The position numbers and the translations under genes are program-made. From JAFGMQ01 sp036733345 (GTDB lineage: Bacteria > Desulfobacterota > DSM-4660 > Desulfatiglandales > Desulfatiglandaceae), in NCBI GenBank assembly GCA_036733345.1, contig DAINAR010000033.1, positions 1-34,146 of the forward strand: 34,146 bases of DNA, written 5' to 3'. The notes below the pieces were generated by a model. It searched no databases. It saw only the letters and a program-made list of their open reading frames with translations, and was not told the origin of the DNA. Within the stretch, counting starts at the first letter, position 1. The number at the start of each line of letters is the position of its first letter. Below are positions 24,314 through 32,363 of this stretch, piece after piece.

Positions 24314-25012
24314 TCAGTTTGTTGTTCTTATTTCCTGAGCTCTTTGCAACAGGTTGTCTTTTTCAATTATCACTTTCCCTGCAGGCAGGGTCTTGAGCAT
24401 TTCCTGCACAAGCCAGGCAATGCGGTCCGGGCGGGAATCTGAAGAATGGGCAAGAAGATTGAGGATTGCATTGAACGGATCAATCTGCCACTGCCTGTGG
24501 GCTGTCCGCCATTGTTCACCCCGCCATAAAAGTTCTCCGCTCTTACAGTGAATAAGCCTCAGTGAACATGAAACAACCACAGCGTCAAAGGTCCCCTTGT
24601 GGATGTCGGCAGATTGATCAACCTGCCCCATAAGGACTGCTTCGGCATTAAGAATATTGCCAAGTCTTTCCAGGCTTATGCCCTGAAGCTGCCCCGGCGT
24701 CTGGATTCCCAGTTCATCCATTACCTTTCTGACTTTTTCCACTGAAACCCGCCGATATCCTTTTGATTGAAGCCTCGTGTAAACTTCATCATAAAGAACA
24801 ACTTCCATTTCAGGCTCCAGGGAGAAATTGTCCATTGGCAAAACAGCTATTACATTCGGGACATAACTGTCATACCCTGGATTTACCTCCCAGAACTCCT
24901 TTGACTCTTGTGACTGGGCATATACATTATTTACAACCATCATCTGCAAGAACACACAGATTGTGATCGGGAATAACGCAATAATATCCCTTATCCATTT
25001 GTTTTTATACAT
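24314..25012 (-). CDS. DUF799/GNA1162-like periplasmic protein
   Basis: This 232-residue protein has a signal sequence (about 1-32) but no lipobox cysteine at its end. The mature part begins with VPNVIAVLPMDNFS (51-64), and ISLERLGNILNAEAVLMGQV (112-131) and LRLIHCKSGELLWRGE (151-166) follow. These segments resemble the DUF799/GNA1162 family, whose fold is like the CsgG periplasmic domain. Family members are often encoded next to CsgG-like genes, as here (20 bases after one). Without a lipid anchor it is probably soluble in the periplasm. No clear ribosome site precedes the ATG; translation may be coupled to the upstream gene. Confidence 0.75.
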   Translation of the reverse strand: MYKNKWIRDIIALFPITICVFLQMMVVNNVYAQSQESKEFWEVNPGYDSYVPNVIAVLPMDNFSLEPEMEVVLYDEVYTRLQSKGYRRVSVEKVRKVMDELGIQTPGQLQGISLERLGNILNAEAVLMGQVDQSADIHKGTFDAVVVSCSLRLIHCKSGELLWRGEQWRTAHRQWQIDPFNAILNLLAHSSDSRPDRIAWLVQEMLKTLPAGKVIIEKDNLLQRAQEIRTTN

Positions 25013-25032
25013 ACAGTACTTTTAAAGTTGGA

Positions 25033-25797
25033 TTACTTAAGTATTACTCCGCTTCCTCCCTGCCTGGAAGACGGTTCAGCAGGCCTGTCGGAGCCACCTG
25101 TCAAATTGAAGGTTGATATCAATTCAATAAGTGCCTTGGCTATTGCCATATCCAGTGCGTCATCTCCCGCGCTGCTGTCCCATGAACCAATCCTGCCGCC
25201 GGAAGGACCCCCTGAAAAAGTTTGCCTGATAGTGTGTTCTCCCTGACCGGTTGCCATGTATTCCCCGGTCTGGGCATTTTGAAGCAGAAGATCCACCCTG
25301 ACTGTGGTATCAATGGTTTTGGCCTTGGACATTGAGCTGACCTGGGAATGAGTATTCACGTTAAATCTGGTAATGGCCCCGGAAATAAAGTGCTCACAAA
25401 GCAGGATACGTCTGGCCCGCTGCATGTTTTCCGGGCTTTTGACTATATCCACCTGGCTGAGAGTGTCCCAGTCAAAAAGGCGCTTCATTTCCTCCCACTC
25501 CACAACCCTGAAATATCCGGAACGAAGCAAATGGGAAGCAAGAAATTTGCCGGATGTATCCCAGAGCCGGTCAGCAGAATAGGTGCTTTTATTTTCAAAA
25601 CCAGCTATGGCAACAAGCTCACGGTTCACAGGCGGTGGAGGGATACGGTTCCAGTCAACGTTCTGATCCTGCTGGACCAATGGAGGCGGTGGTGCCGAAT
25701 ACCTGTTTTGTTGATGCGCCTCACATCCGAACAAGCTGAAAACAAAAAGACAAATAAATATTTTAATGTAAACGGAAGTTTCAGTTTTTATATTCAT
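25033..25797 (-). CDS. CsgG/HfaB-like lipoprotein
   Basis: This 254-residue lipoprotein has lipobox SLFGC with the lipidated cysteine at C25, followed by a Pro-rich spacer. A CsgG-type domain covers about 60-235: LVAIAGFENKSTYS near the start, SGYFRVVEWEEMKRL, LLCEHFISGAITRF and a C-terminal helix. CsgG forms an outer-membrane channel for curli subunits; HfaB has a similar role in holdfast anchoring. Many relatives in other contexts have unknown cargo. No curli subunit genes occur here. An AAGGGG ribosome site supports the start. The position between the caspase gene and the DUF799 gene suggests these act together in the envelope. Confidence 0.82.
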   Translation of the reverse strand: MNIKTETSVYIKIFICLFVFSLFGCEAHQQNRYSAPPPPLVQQDQNVDWNRIPPPPVNRELVAIAGFENKSTYSADRLWDTSGKFLASHLLRSGYFRVVEWEEMKRLFDWDTLSQVDIVKSPENMQRARRILLCEHFISGAITRFNVNTHSQVSSMSKAKTIDTTVRVDLLLQNAQTGEYMATGQGEHTIRQTFSGGPSGGRIGSWDSSAGDDALDMAIAKALIELISTFNLTGGSDRPAEPSSRQGGSGVILK

Positions 25798-25959
25798 TGT
25801 TATCCCCTTACACTGCTAATAAGACTTGATGGTTAAACGATCTGTTGATTTTGCGAAAATTTACAAATATAACCATTTAAAATCACTTAATTCCCGCCTG
25901 CGTGTAAATGGCGTCCGGGTTGCTGATATAGTATATAGAGAGCCTTTTACTGTCAAGAT

Positions 25960-28077
25960 TTATGGCTGCTCTATCTTAAGCAGAGGCAGATCAGTCCCCT
26001 GCATCCGGAAATATGGATGCTGCTGTCCATTGGTCAAACGGGGTACCTGCCTGGCTACAAACTGAAATACTTCATTCACAGACACATAACCATCCCTGTC
26101 ATAATCAGCTTCACCTCGCATGGCATTTACAAGGGAATATGTAAAGGCTCCATGTCCGCTGGAATTTGTACCAAGCTTGAAATCATTGGATTCCAGAGAA
26201 ACCTCTCCGGCCTTGGAAGCCGATAATATATACAATCCGCTTGCCGCGCTGATAGTCCCGGCCAGATCTTCTCCTCCGCCGACGCTCCGCATGCCAACCT
26301 CAAGTGCTCCTGAGTGGCAGGTGTCCATTGCAACTATTATCTTGTTAACGTTATTGGATAAAATCCTGATCGACTCTTCAAAATCCGACATTCTCATTCC
26401 CGTAGACAGGATATTGTTAAAATCAGAATCAGAGGGCATAAAATAGTATGATCCTGACTGGCGATGTTTGATTCCATGGCCGGCCAGAAAAATAAATATT
26501 ACGTCATTGGGGGCAGCCTTGCCAAGATGGGTGGTAATGTTTTCAATTATGCTGTTCCTGGTGACATTTTCATTTACCAGAGTCTTCAGGTGAATTTCTG
26601 AGAATGATTTTCCTTCCTGGGTCTTGAAAAATTTTTCAAGTTCCATGGCGTCTCTGTCTGCATATCTGAGATTAATGGAGGAACTGCTATACTTTGAAAC
26701 TCCTATGATCAGTCCCCATAAAACCGGCTTTTTGCCTGGTCCTGCGGAAGCAACACTGCCAGAACTGGAAAGAGCCCATGCACCCTCTCCTCGAGCTATC
26801 TTAAGAGATTTTCTGGTGATATTTCCATGGATGTCGGCAGTTTCAATGGATATATTCCCGGTTGAATCCTTAATGGCCATTTCATGCTGAAAATGCCCAC
26901 TATCTGAAAGCTTAACATCTTTATCATTTACCCGTACAAAAAGTATTTCACTTTCATCTTTGACAATACCTTCAACTACCGTATTATCAATCTCAGGTTT
27001 CAGGGCTACCTGAAATCCTCTTGTAACGTGAGGGCGCAGTAATACGAGTTCCGGTGGGTCACTGTCCTTTGTTCTGTCAATGGCCAGATCTTTTGATGCC
27101 ATTCTGCCTGCCGTGTTGACTGCCATTATCAAAAAGCGGTTTTCTCCGGGGCCCAGGCTCACCTGGTGTTTAAATCGTCCTTCCTGGTCATGGCCAACTT
27201 TTTCTCCATTTATCCGTACTTCTGAAATACCTGTTGGGTCAATGGCCAGACCTTCGATGGTCAATTCTTTCTGCCTTGCAACAGGCCTAAAGCCCCTGGT
27301 AGCAGGTGGGTTCAGGATGACAAGCTCCGGCGCTTTCGCGGCGGTCTTTTCAGCAGCATCTTTAGAATTTAACTCTTTATTGTCAATAGCCTGTGCAACT
27401 TCTGTTTTCGCCTGAGGTTCAGCCACAGGTTTGGAAACAGGTCCTGCAGCCTTAACCGGCTTCTTAACAGGTTTTGGGGCCAGAGAGGCCTTATAGTTTG
27501 CCAGTTTTCTGGATTCATCGCCTCCAAGTTTGGCCGGCAGCTTATCCGTTGCCTTTTTGGCGATATCCAGTGACATTTTCCTGTAATTTGAATGAGTTGC
27601 TTCCTGACCTGAGCGACCGGCTGTGGAGAAGGAGAGGCTGTCCATGTCAACTGTCCTGCCGCTTCCTGTATTTATAATCCTGTAGGCTACTGAGGTTACA
27701 GCCTTGCTCATCTGCATATTTAAAACCTCTTCCTGATTAACCTGTGTCCTGGCCTTGGCGCTTATTATAAAAGCAGCGCCATTAATCGCAGCAGCCTTGC
27801 GGAGTTCAGGGATACCGCCAGCCCTTGCGGTATCCAGCTCCTTACTGGAAAGCCCACGCATGGCACTGAGATCATCTGAGGTAATAACGTCAAAATCCTT
27901 ACTGAGCATCTGTTTTGCCATAAATACCTCGGTTTCCTTTATTAGAGCGGAACTTACGACCTCGCCCTGCTCCTGCACAACATTAATAAGGACTTTTGTT
28001 GTCGAGGCATTGATTGTACCGCAATAAAAGGCCATAATGAAGGAAAGCAGGGTGGTTAAATTAATAATCTTTTTCAT
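25960..28077 (-). CDS. Periplasmic caspase-family (C14) protein with CsgG-like N-terminus and two Ig-like modules
   Basis: This 705-residue protein has a signal peptide (about 1-24) and strong TAAGGAGG. Residues 27-185 resemble the CsgG/FlgT-like fold. A Lys/Pro/Ala-rich linker (195-250) follows. Two related beta modules lie at 251-336 and 342-428, each opening with a PxxTRGF motif. The caspase domain covers about 450-685 with catalytic H534 in LAGHG and C587 in DTCHSG; both residues are present, so activity is expected. DYDRDGYVSVNE (658-669) matches an EF-hand calcium loop. Such proteases usually cleave after Arg or Lys, but the target is unknown. Export to the periplasm and a kinase gene 63 bases upstream make this an unusual setting. 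Confidence 0.88.
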   Translation of the reverse strand: MKKIINLTTLLSFIMAFYCGTINASTTKVLINVVQEQGEVVSSALIKETEVFMAKQMLSKDFDVITSDDLSAMRGLSSKELDTARAGGIPELRKAAAINGAAFIISAKARTQVNQEEVLNMQMSKAVTSVAYRIINTGSGRTVDMDSLSFSTAGRSGQEATHSNYRKMSLDIAKKATDKLPAKLGGDESRKLANYKASLAPKPVKKPVKAAGPVSKPVAEPQAKTEVAQAIDNKELNSKDAAEKTAAKAPELVILNPPATRGFRPVARQKELTIEGLAIDPTGISEVRINGEKVGHDQEGRFKHQVSLGPGENRFLIMAVNTAGRMASKDLAIDRTKDSDPPELVLLRPHVTRGFQVALKPEIDNTVVEGIVKDESEILFVRVNDKDVKLSDSGHFQHEMAIKDSTGNISIETADIHGNITRKSLKIARGEGAWALSSSGSVASAGPGKKPVLWGLIIGVSKYSSSSINLRYADRDAMELEKFFKTQEGKSFSEIHLKTLVNENVTRNSIIENITTHLGKAAPNDVIFIFLAGHGIKHRQSGSYYFMPSDSDFNNILSTGMRMSDFEESIRILSNNVNKIIVAMDTCHSGALEVGMRSVGGGEDLAGTISAASGLYILSASKAGEVSLESNDFKLGTNSSGHGAFTYSLVNAMRGEADYDRDGYVSVNEVFQFVARQVPRLTNGQQHPYFRMQGTDLPLLKIEQP

Positions 28078-28140
28078 ATGGCGCCTCCTTATAATCCAAC
28101 CAGAAAATTCATCCTGGGTTCATCTAATCTAAGATATTTT

Positions 28141-29886
28141 TTAATTTATATTATATGTGATATTTTGTCGTTTAATATCTTGATGCTGTATTGAAATTAT
28201 TTTATTTAAGATATCTGAAATCCTGGCAGTATCTCTTGTGTCAACCGATAAAAAAGGATCGTTTTCACTAAAGTTAGTTCCGAACAGTTCAAGAGGGCTG
28301 GTTGAAACCAGAGCAACAACAGTGTCTTTTCCGGCCGGGCCGGTAACATGAAGATCAAAACCCATGCGCTCATTCGGAATTGAGTATTTTCTTTCGGGCT
28401 GGATAAACTGGCTGGAGCTGTAATAATTGGGAAAAACCTGGATTAATTCCTTTTTAGTCGTATAGGTAAATATCAATATATAGCAGGGTTCTCTGGTCTC
28501 AAAGAAAAAACTCATGGGCTGCCCAATATTGTAGTCTGTTTTGTCCGTCCATAGAGTAAGCTTGTCGGCAATCCTTCCATTGCCGATGCTGAGGATCTTT
28601 TCCATTAAAGATTCATGTGTTTCAGGTTTTTTTTCTGTTGAAACCGCTTCAGGGACTGCCTGCTCTGAATCAGGTGCGGTGAGGGAGGCTGTTTCAGGAA
28701 AAACAGGCTTGTCTTTCTGTTCTTCAGGTGTGATGGATACTCGGGAGGATTCTTCCTCAACCTCTTCAAGCCCTTTTTGTTTTGATGTCCCTCCCGGCAG
28801 CATTATAATCACCAGCAGAAAAATAAATAACACTCCAGCTGCAAAGGAAAATAACTTGCGATGCTCTTTTATAAAATCAATCGGCGTTGGCCGTACCTTT
28901 AGAGAAGCCTTTTTATCAGTGTATGCATGTTCCTTTGGAGTCTTATCGCCTGGGGCCAGGACCGTACCGTCATCAATGATAGTGCCCTCATCAACAATTG
29001 TTGCACTATCAACCACAGTAGCTTCATCAATATCTTCATAGGCGGGCACTTTCCCTCTCTGAAAGTCTCTCAGAGCTCTAACGACCTGTTCACCGTCAGC
29101 ATAACGCTTTTCAGGCAATTTTTCCAGAAGACGCATAATAATATTGCCCAGTTCCCTTGGAATTTGAGGGATATTGCTTTCAGGCCTGGAAGGCATCTCA
29201 TGTGCCTGAGAATAATATAAGGCGCTGGTATCTTTGCCCTCAAACGGGTGTTTTCCTGTCACCATCTCATAAAACACCAGGCCGAGACTGTAAAGATCGC
29301 TTCGGGCATCTACAGGTTCACCTCTTATCTGTTCCGGGCTCATATATTTGGGAGAACCAAGTACAGTGTTGGGTGCGGTAAGCTCATTGTCTCCAAGATC
29401 TTTTGAAATACCGAAGTCAGTTATCACTGCCCTGTCCCGGCTGTCAAACATGATATTTGAGGGCTTGATATCCCTGTGTACTACATTTCGCTGGTGTGCA
29501 TGATGAAGCGCCTCGGTAATTTCAATCATCAGACGGACAGCCTCCTGAACTTCAAAAGGGCCCTCTCTTTTTATCCTGGACTGAAAAGTTTCACCATCAA
29601 TATATGGCATAATTATATAGTCGAATTCTTCACTGCTTCCAAAATCATAGATATCAATAATCCCCGGGTGATCCAGGCCCGCGGCAAGCTTGGCTTCCCT
29701 GTAAAACCTGGCCTTGAATTGTTCTTTTTTAACAAGCTCCTGATGGACAATTTTTATGGCCACTTTTTTTCCCAGGGCCTTGTGAATTCCCAAAAAGATC
29801 TTGCCCATACCCCCGGACTGGATCAATTCCTTTATTTCGTATTTATCTCCCAGAGCATTCTGGATCATGGTCTGACTATCATTCAT
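28141..29886 (-). CDS. Transmembrane Ser/Thr protein kinase with DUF4384-like periplasmic domain
   Basis: This 581-residue protein has a Hanks-type kinase domain at about 16-275. Motifs seen are a glycine loop IQSGGMGKIF in which the first glycine is Q23, K45, E64, HRDIKPSN with D139, and DFG at 157-159. The segment leading to the APE-type motif reads SPKYMSPEQ (178-186). The linker (289-312) has four Thr repeats spaced six residues apart. One helix (345-364) leads to a periplasmic region ending in a DUF4384-like domain (about 437-535). The orientation implies a cytoplasmic kinase with a periplasmic sensing or docking domain and no PASTA repeats. No PP2C phosphatase gene is in the window. It lies between an FHA-TPR gene and the caspase gene. 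Confidence 0.93.
   Translation of the reverse strand: MNDSQTMIQNALGDKYEIKELIQSGGMGKIFLGIHKALGKKVAIKIVHQELVKKEQFKARFYREAKLAAGLDHPGIIDIYDFGSSEEFDYIIMPYIDGETFQSRIKREGPFEVQEAVRLMIEITEALHHAHQRNVVHRDIKPSNIMFDSRDRAVITDFGISKDLGDNELTAPNTVLGSPKYMSPEQIRGEPVDARSDLYSLGLVFYEMVTGKHPFEGKDTSALYYSQAHEMPSRPESNIPQIPRELGNIIMRLLEKLPEKRYADGEQVVRALRDFQRGKVPAYEDIDEATVVDSATIVDEGTIIDDGTVLAPGDKTPKEHAYTDKKASLKVRPTPIDFIKEHRKLFSFAAGVLFIFLLVIIMLPGGTSKQKGLEEVEEESSRVSITPEEQKDKPVFPETASLTAPDSEQAVPEAVSTEKKPETHESLMEKILSIGNGRIADKLTLWTDKTDYNIGQPMSFFFETREPCYILIFTYTTKKELIQVFPNYYSSSQFIQPERKYSIPNERMGFDLHVTGPAGKDTVVALVSTSPLELFGTNFSENDPFLSVDTRDTARISDILNKIISIQHQDIKRQNITYNIN
28951..29022 (-). repeat. Four-fold hexapeptide Thr repeat in the kinase linker
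   Basis: These codons encode ATVVDS, ATIVDE, GTIIDD and GTVLAP in tandem (kinase residues 289-312), placing Thr at 290, 296, 302 and 308. Three units have Asp at +3 from Thr, a preference known for some FHA domains. The DNA of the units differs, so the peptide pattern seems to be kept by selection rather than by recent duplication. Confidence 0.8.
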
Positions 29887-29948
29887 AATTATCTCTAATT
29901 ACAGCATGTCATGGTGTTTTTTTCACATGATTTCATGATTCTTAATTT

Positions 29949-29963
29949 CTCTGCTCAGCAGAG
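29949..29963. promoter_or_regulatory. 15-base dyad between FHA-TPR and kinase genes
   Basis: CTCTGCT and AGCAGAG flank a single central base, in the 98-base gap between the FHA-TPR stop and the kinase start. The one-base centre suits a protein-binding operator better than an RNA hairpin. An internal promoter for the kinase gene is possible but no consensus was assigned. Confidence 0.3.
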
Positions 29964-29984
29964 TTCCACAACAGGATGATCTCC

Positions 29985-31460
29985 CTATTTGAGCCTGCTC
30001 ATAGCCTTTTTATAATATTCATTATCTTCAAGAGGCATAACAGTTATGACTTCGCGCCATTTTTCAGCAGCCCTGGCCCGCTGCCCCAGCCCTTCATAGA
30101 CAAGTCCCTCCTGATATAATCTTCTTGCCTTTGATTCCACCTTTAAGAAAACTTCAGATAAATATTTCCGTGTATCCTTATAATCAGGCGATACAAGGGC
30201 AACTTCTTGAAGATTACTCAAAGCTTTTGTCAGATCATTATTTTTATAAAATTTCATGGCTTTTTCATAGTCTTTTTGAATATCCTGCTCCAGGAGCTTT
30301 CTGAGTTGAGGGATAGCATGCCTGGTGTGAGCGGTTTCAGGACACTCAATGCCTATCGCAAGAACTTTTTCCCACTCCTTAAGTGCAGAGAGATAATCCT
30401 CCTGTTCATAATAACTCTGGCCCTTGTCAAAATGCTGCTTCAACACTGCCATTTGTTCTGCACGCTGCTGCTCTTCCTTTTCACGGGTTAATTTTTTGGC
30501 CTTGATTGCATTATCAATATCTGCCTTCAACTTTAAGGCATCAGGATTTCCAGGATCAAGAAAAACAGCTTCGGCTATTATCTCTTTGGCTAAGGTAAGA
30601 TCTTCTCTTGCAATGGCCTGCCTGGCCTGAGAAGATATGGCTTTGACTCGTTCCATTCGCTTTTGCTCCTCTTCAAGAGCTATTCGGCGCATCTCTTCAG
30701 CCTCAGCCATCTTTTCCCTGGTCATACTGAGAAATTCAACAGCCGGCTTGTTTTTTGGATCAATCTCCAGAACAGCCTGAAATCGGAGCAGGGCTTCACT
30801 GAAATTGCCAGCCTCGAGCTGGTCTTTTCCACTCTGGAGGTAGACTTCTATCCGGTGCAGGGTTTCCATGTCATTTATAACTTCAGTTTTCTCCTTTTCA
30901 GCTGTCACAATAGATTCCCCGGTATCGGATACTTCTTTTTTTGAGGGTGTCACAATGAGAATTATCAAAAATAATAAAAAAATACCCGCAGCGACTCCTA
31001 ACAGGATTTTATTTTTTAAAATCCTGTCCATGATATTCCTGGAAATGCCTTCAGGCCGGCTGTCTGAAACAAGGGGTTGACTGACTACTGTCCGGTCAGA
31101 TTCATCCTGCCCTTCAAGCATAATCGTCTGATCATCCTCTTTAACAACTGTTTGATCATCTTCCGGAACAGGTTTCCATGAAATCTCTATCCGGTAGTCC
31201 CCTACCTGAATTTCATCACTGTCTTTAAGAATTTCAGAGTCAATTTTCCTTCCATTAAGACGGGTACCGTTCTGGCTTTTCAAATCCTCAATATGCCATT
31301 GCCCGTCCTGAAAAAAAAACCGGCAATGCTCCCTCGAAACCCTCCTGCTTCTCAGCACCAGATCACAATTTTCATTGCGGCCAGCCTTTATTTCATTTTC
31401 GGCCTGAAATTCCTTTTCAAAAGAAGTCTGTGCGTTTTCATGAATTTTCAGTTTAAGCAC
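29985..31460 (-). CDS. FHA-domain membrane protein with periplasmic TPR repeats
   Basis: This 491-residue protein has an FHA domain (1-95) with the expected phosphothreonine-pocket residues: G27-R28, S43-x-x-H (S43, H46-like; sequence VSREHC) and N64-G65. Three Thr motifs follow in the cytoplasmic linker: DDQTVV (T104), DDQTIM (T112) and SDRTVV (T124). A helix at 151-170 leads to a mostly helical periplasmic part with TPR-like repeats near 203-248, 275-312, 341-372, 397-430 and 443-476, broken by charged coiled coils. FHA domains bind phosphothreonine, so the adjacent kinase is the likely partner. The start is GTG with AGGGAGAT upstream and lies 3 bases after the preceding gene. Confidence 0.88.
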   Translation of the reverse strand: MLKLKIHENAQTSFEKEFQAENEIKAGRNENCDLVLRSRRVSREHCRFFFQDGQWHIEDLKSQNGTRLNGRKIDSEILKDSDEIQVGDYRIEISWKPVPEDDQTVVKEDDQTIMLEGQDESDRTVVSQPLVSDSRPEGISRNIMDRILKNKILLGVAAGIFLLFLIILIVTPSKKEVSDTGESIVTAEKEKTEVINDMETLHRIEVYLQSGKDQLEAGNFSEALLRFQAVLEIDPKNKPAVEFLSMTREKMAEAEEMRRIALEEEQKRMERVKAISSQARQAIAREDLTLAKEIIAEAVFLDPGNPDALKLKADIDNAIKAKKLTREKEEQQRAEQMAVLKQHFDKGQSYYEQEDYLSALKEWEKVLAIGIECPETAHTRHAIPQLRKLLEQDIQKDYEKAMKFYKNNDLTKALSNLQEVALVSPDYKDTRKYLSEVFLKVESKARRLYQEGLVYEGLGQRARAAEKWREVITVMPLEDNEYYKKAMSRLK

Positions 31461-31463
31461 TGC

Positions 31464-32363
31464 CTATCTCCCTTTAAGTTCATTCATATATCTCAGTGAA
31501 TTAATGTACTGTTCGCTGTTTTTATCCCTTGAAAACTCAACAACCATCCTGAATTCATCAAGTGCCTGTTTATAACGCATGTATTTATAATGGAGTATGG
31601 CGTTCTGATAGTGAGTTCTGGCTTTTTCTTCGAGTTCCTTTTCCACTTTTAGAAACCATATACGTGCCTCAGAGTTTTCCGGATTTATGCTCAATGCTCG
31701 CTTCCACTCACCGACAGCCTTCAGGCTGTTGCCGGTATCGTAAAAAAACATGCCCTGTCGAAAATGTTCTTCTGACTTCTCCCTGTCCTCAACCGATACT
31801 TTTACTCCTGAAGTGCCATGCATAGGAGATTCTGCATCAGAAAAAACCTTTTCCTGAACCTGATCAGGCTCCGGCTTAGACGGACTGGTGATTGCGACTT
31901 TATCGACAGTTGTATCATCTTTACCCGTTAACAGAACAAACAGAAAAAAAAGACATACAATCAGCAGGCCAGCCAATAAAACTATTTTTTTGTTGAGCTT
32001 GAAGGATGGTGAAGATTTTAAAGCCTTTGAAGCTTCTGCCATCTCCAGGCTGAATAAGGTTATTCCAACCTGAAACTGGCCTTTTGCCTTGACGGTAGCT
32101 CTTGAAACCGCCTTTCCATTAATCTGAACCGGATTCGTCTGGCTCAGATTCTCCACAAGGATACTTCCTTTCCCGGCCTTAATCCGAACATGCTTGCGGG
32201 AAACAGCCCTGTCCGATTGATCTACCTGAAAATCACATTCATGCGACCTGCCTATAATATATTCATGGTTTTCCTGCAGATTCAAAACTCTGCCGCGGTC
32301 AGGTCCCTGTAAAACAACAAGGCTTAACAGACCGGCATTATTTGAAAGGGCTTTCTTTGTCAT
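31464..32363 (-). CDS. FHA-domain membrane protein with short periplasmic TPR region
   Basis: This 299-residue protein has an FHA domain at about 12-107 with G38-R39, VSRKH (54-58) and the I81-N82-G83 end motif; the usual Asn-Gly of the SxNG loop reads TNPV, slightly degenerate. A transmembrane helix (126-146) is followed by a periplasmic linker and two TPR-like units (197-242, 247-295). It is a shorter cousin of the next gene's product. The ATG overlaps the upstream stop by one base (TAATG), showing tight coupling. It likely brings phosphothreonine recognition to the inner membrane. Confidence 0.86.
   Translation of the reverse strand: MTKKALSNNAGLLSLVVLQGPDRGRVLNLQENHEYIIGRSHECDFQVDQSDRAVSRKHVRIKAGKGSILVENLSQTNPVQINGKAVSRATVKAKGQFQVGITLFSLEMAEASKALKSSPSFKLNKKIVLLAGLLIVCLFFLFVLLTGKDDTTVDKVAITSPSKPEPDQVQEKVFSDAESPMHGTSGVKVSVEDREKSEEHFRQGMFFYDTGNSLKAVGEWKRALSINPENSEARIWFLKVEKELEEKARTHYQNAILHYKYMRYKQALDEFRMVVEFSRDKNSEQYINSLRYMNELKGR

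Noticed and set aside
25033..25797. A curli biogenesis operon
   Set aside because: Only the CsgG-like channel protein is present; no CsgA/B subunits or CsgE/F partners were found.
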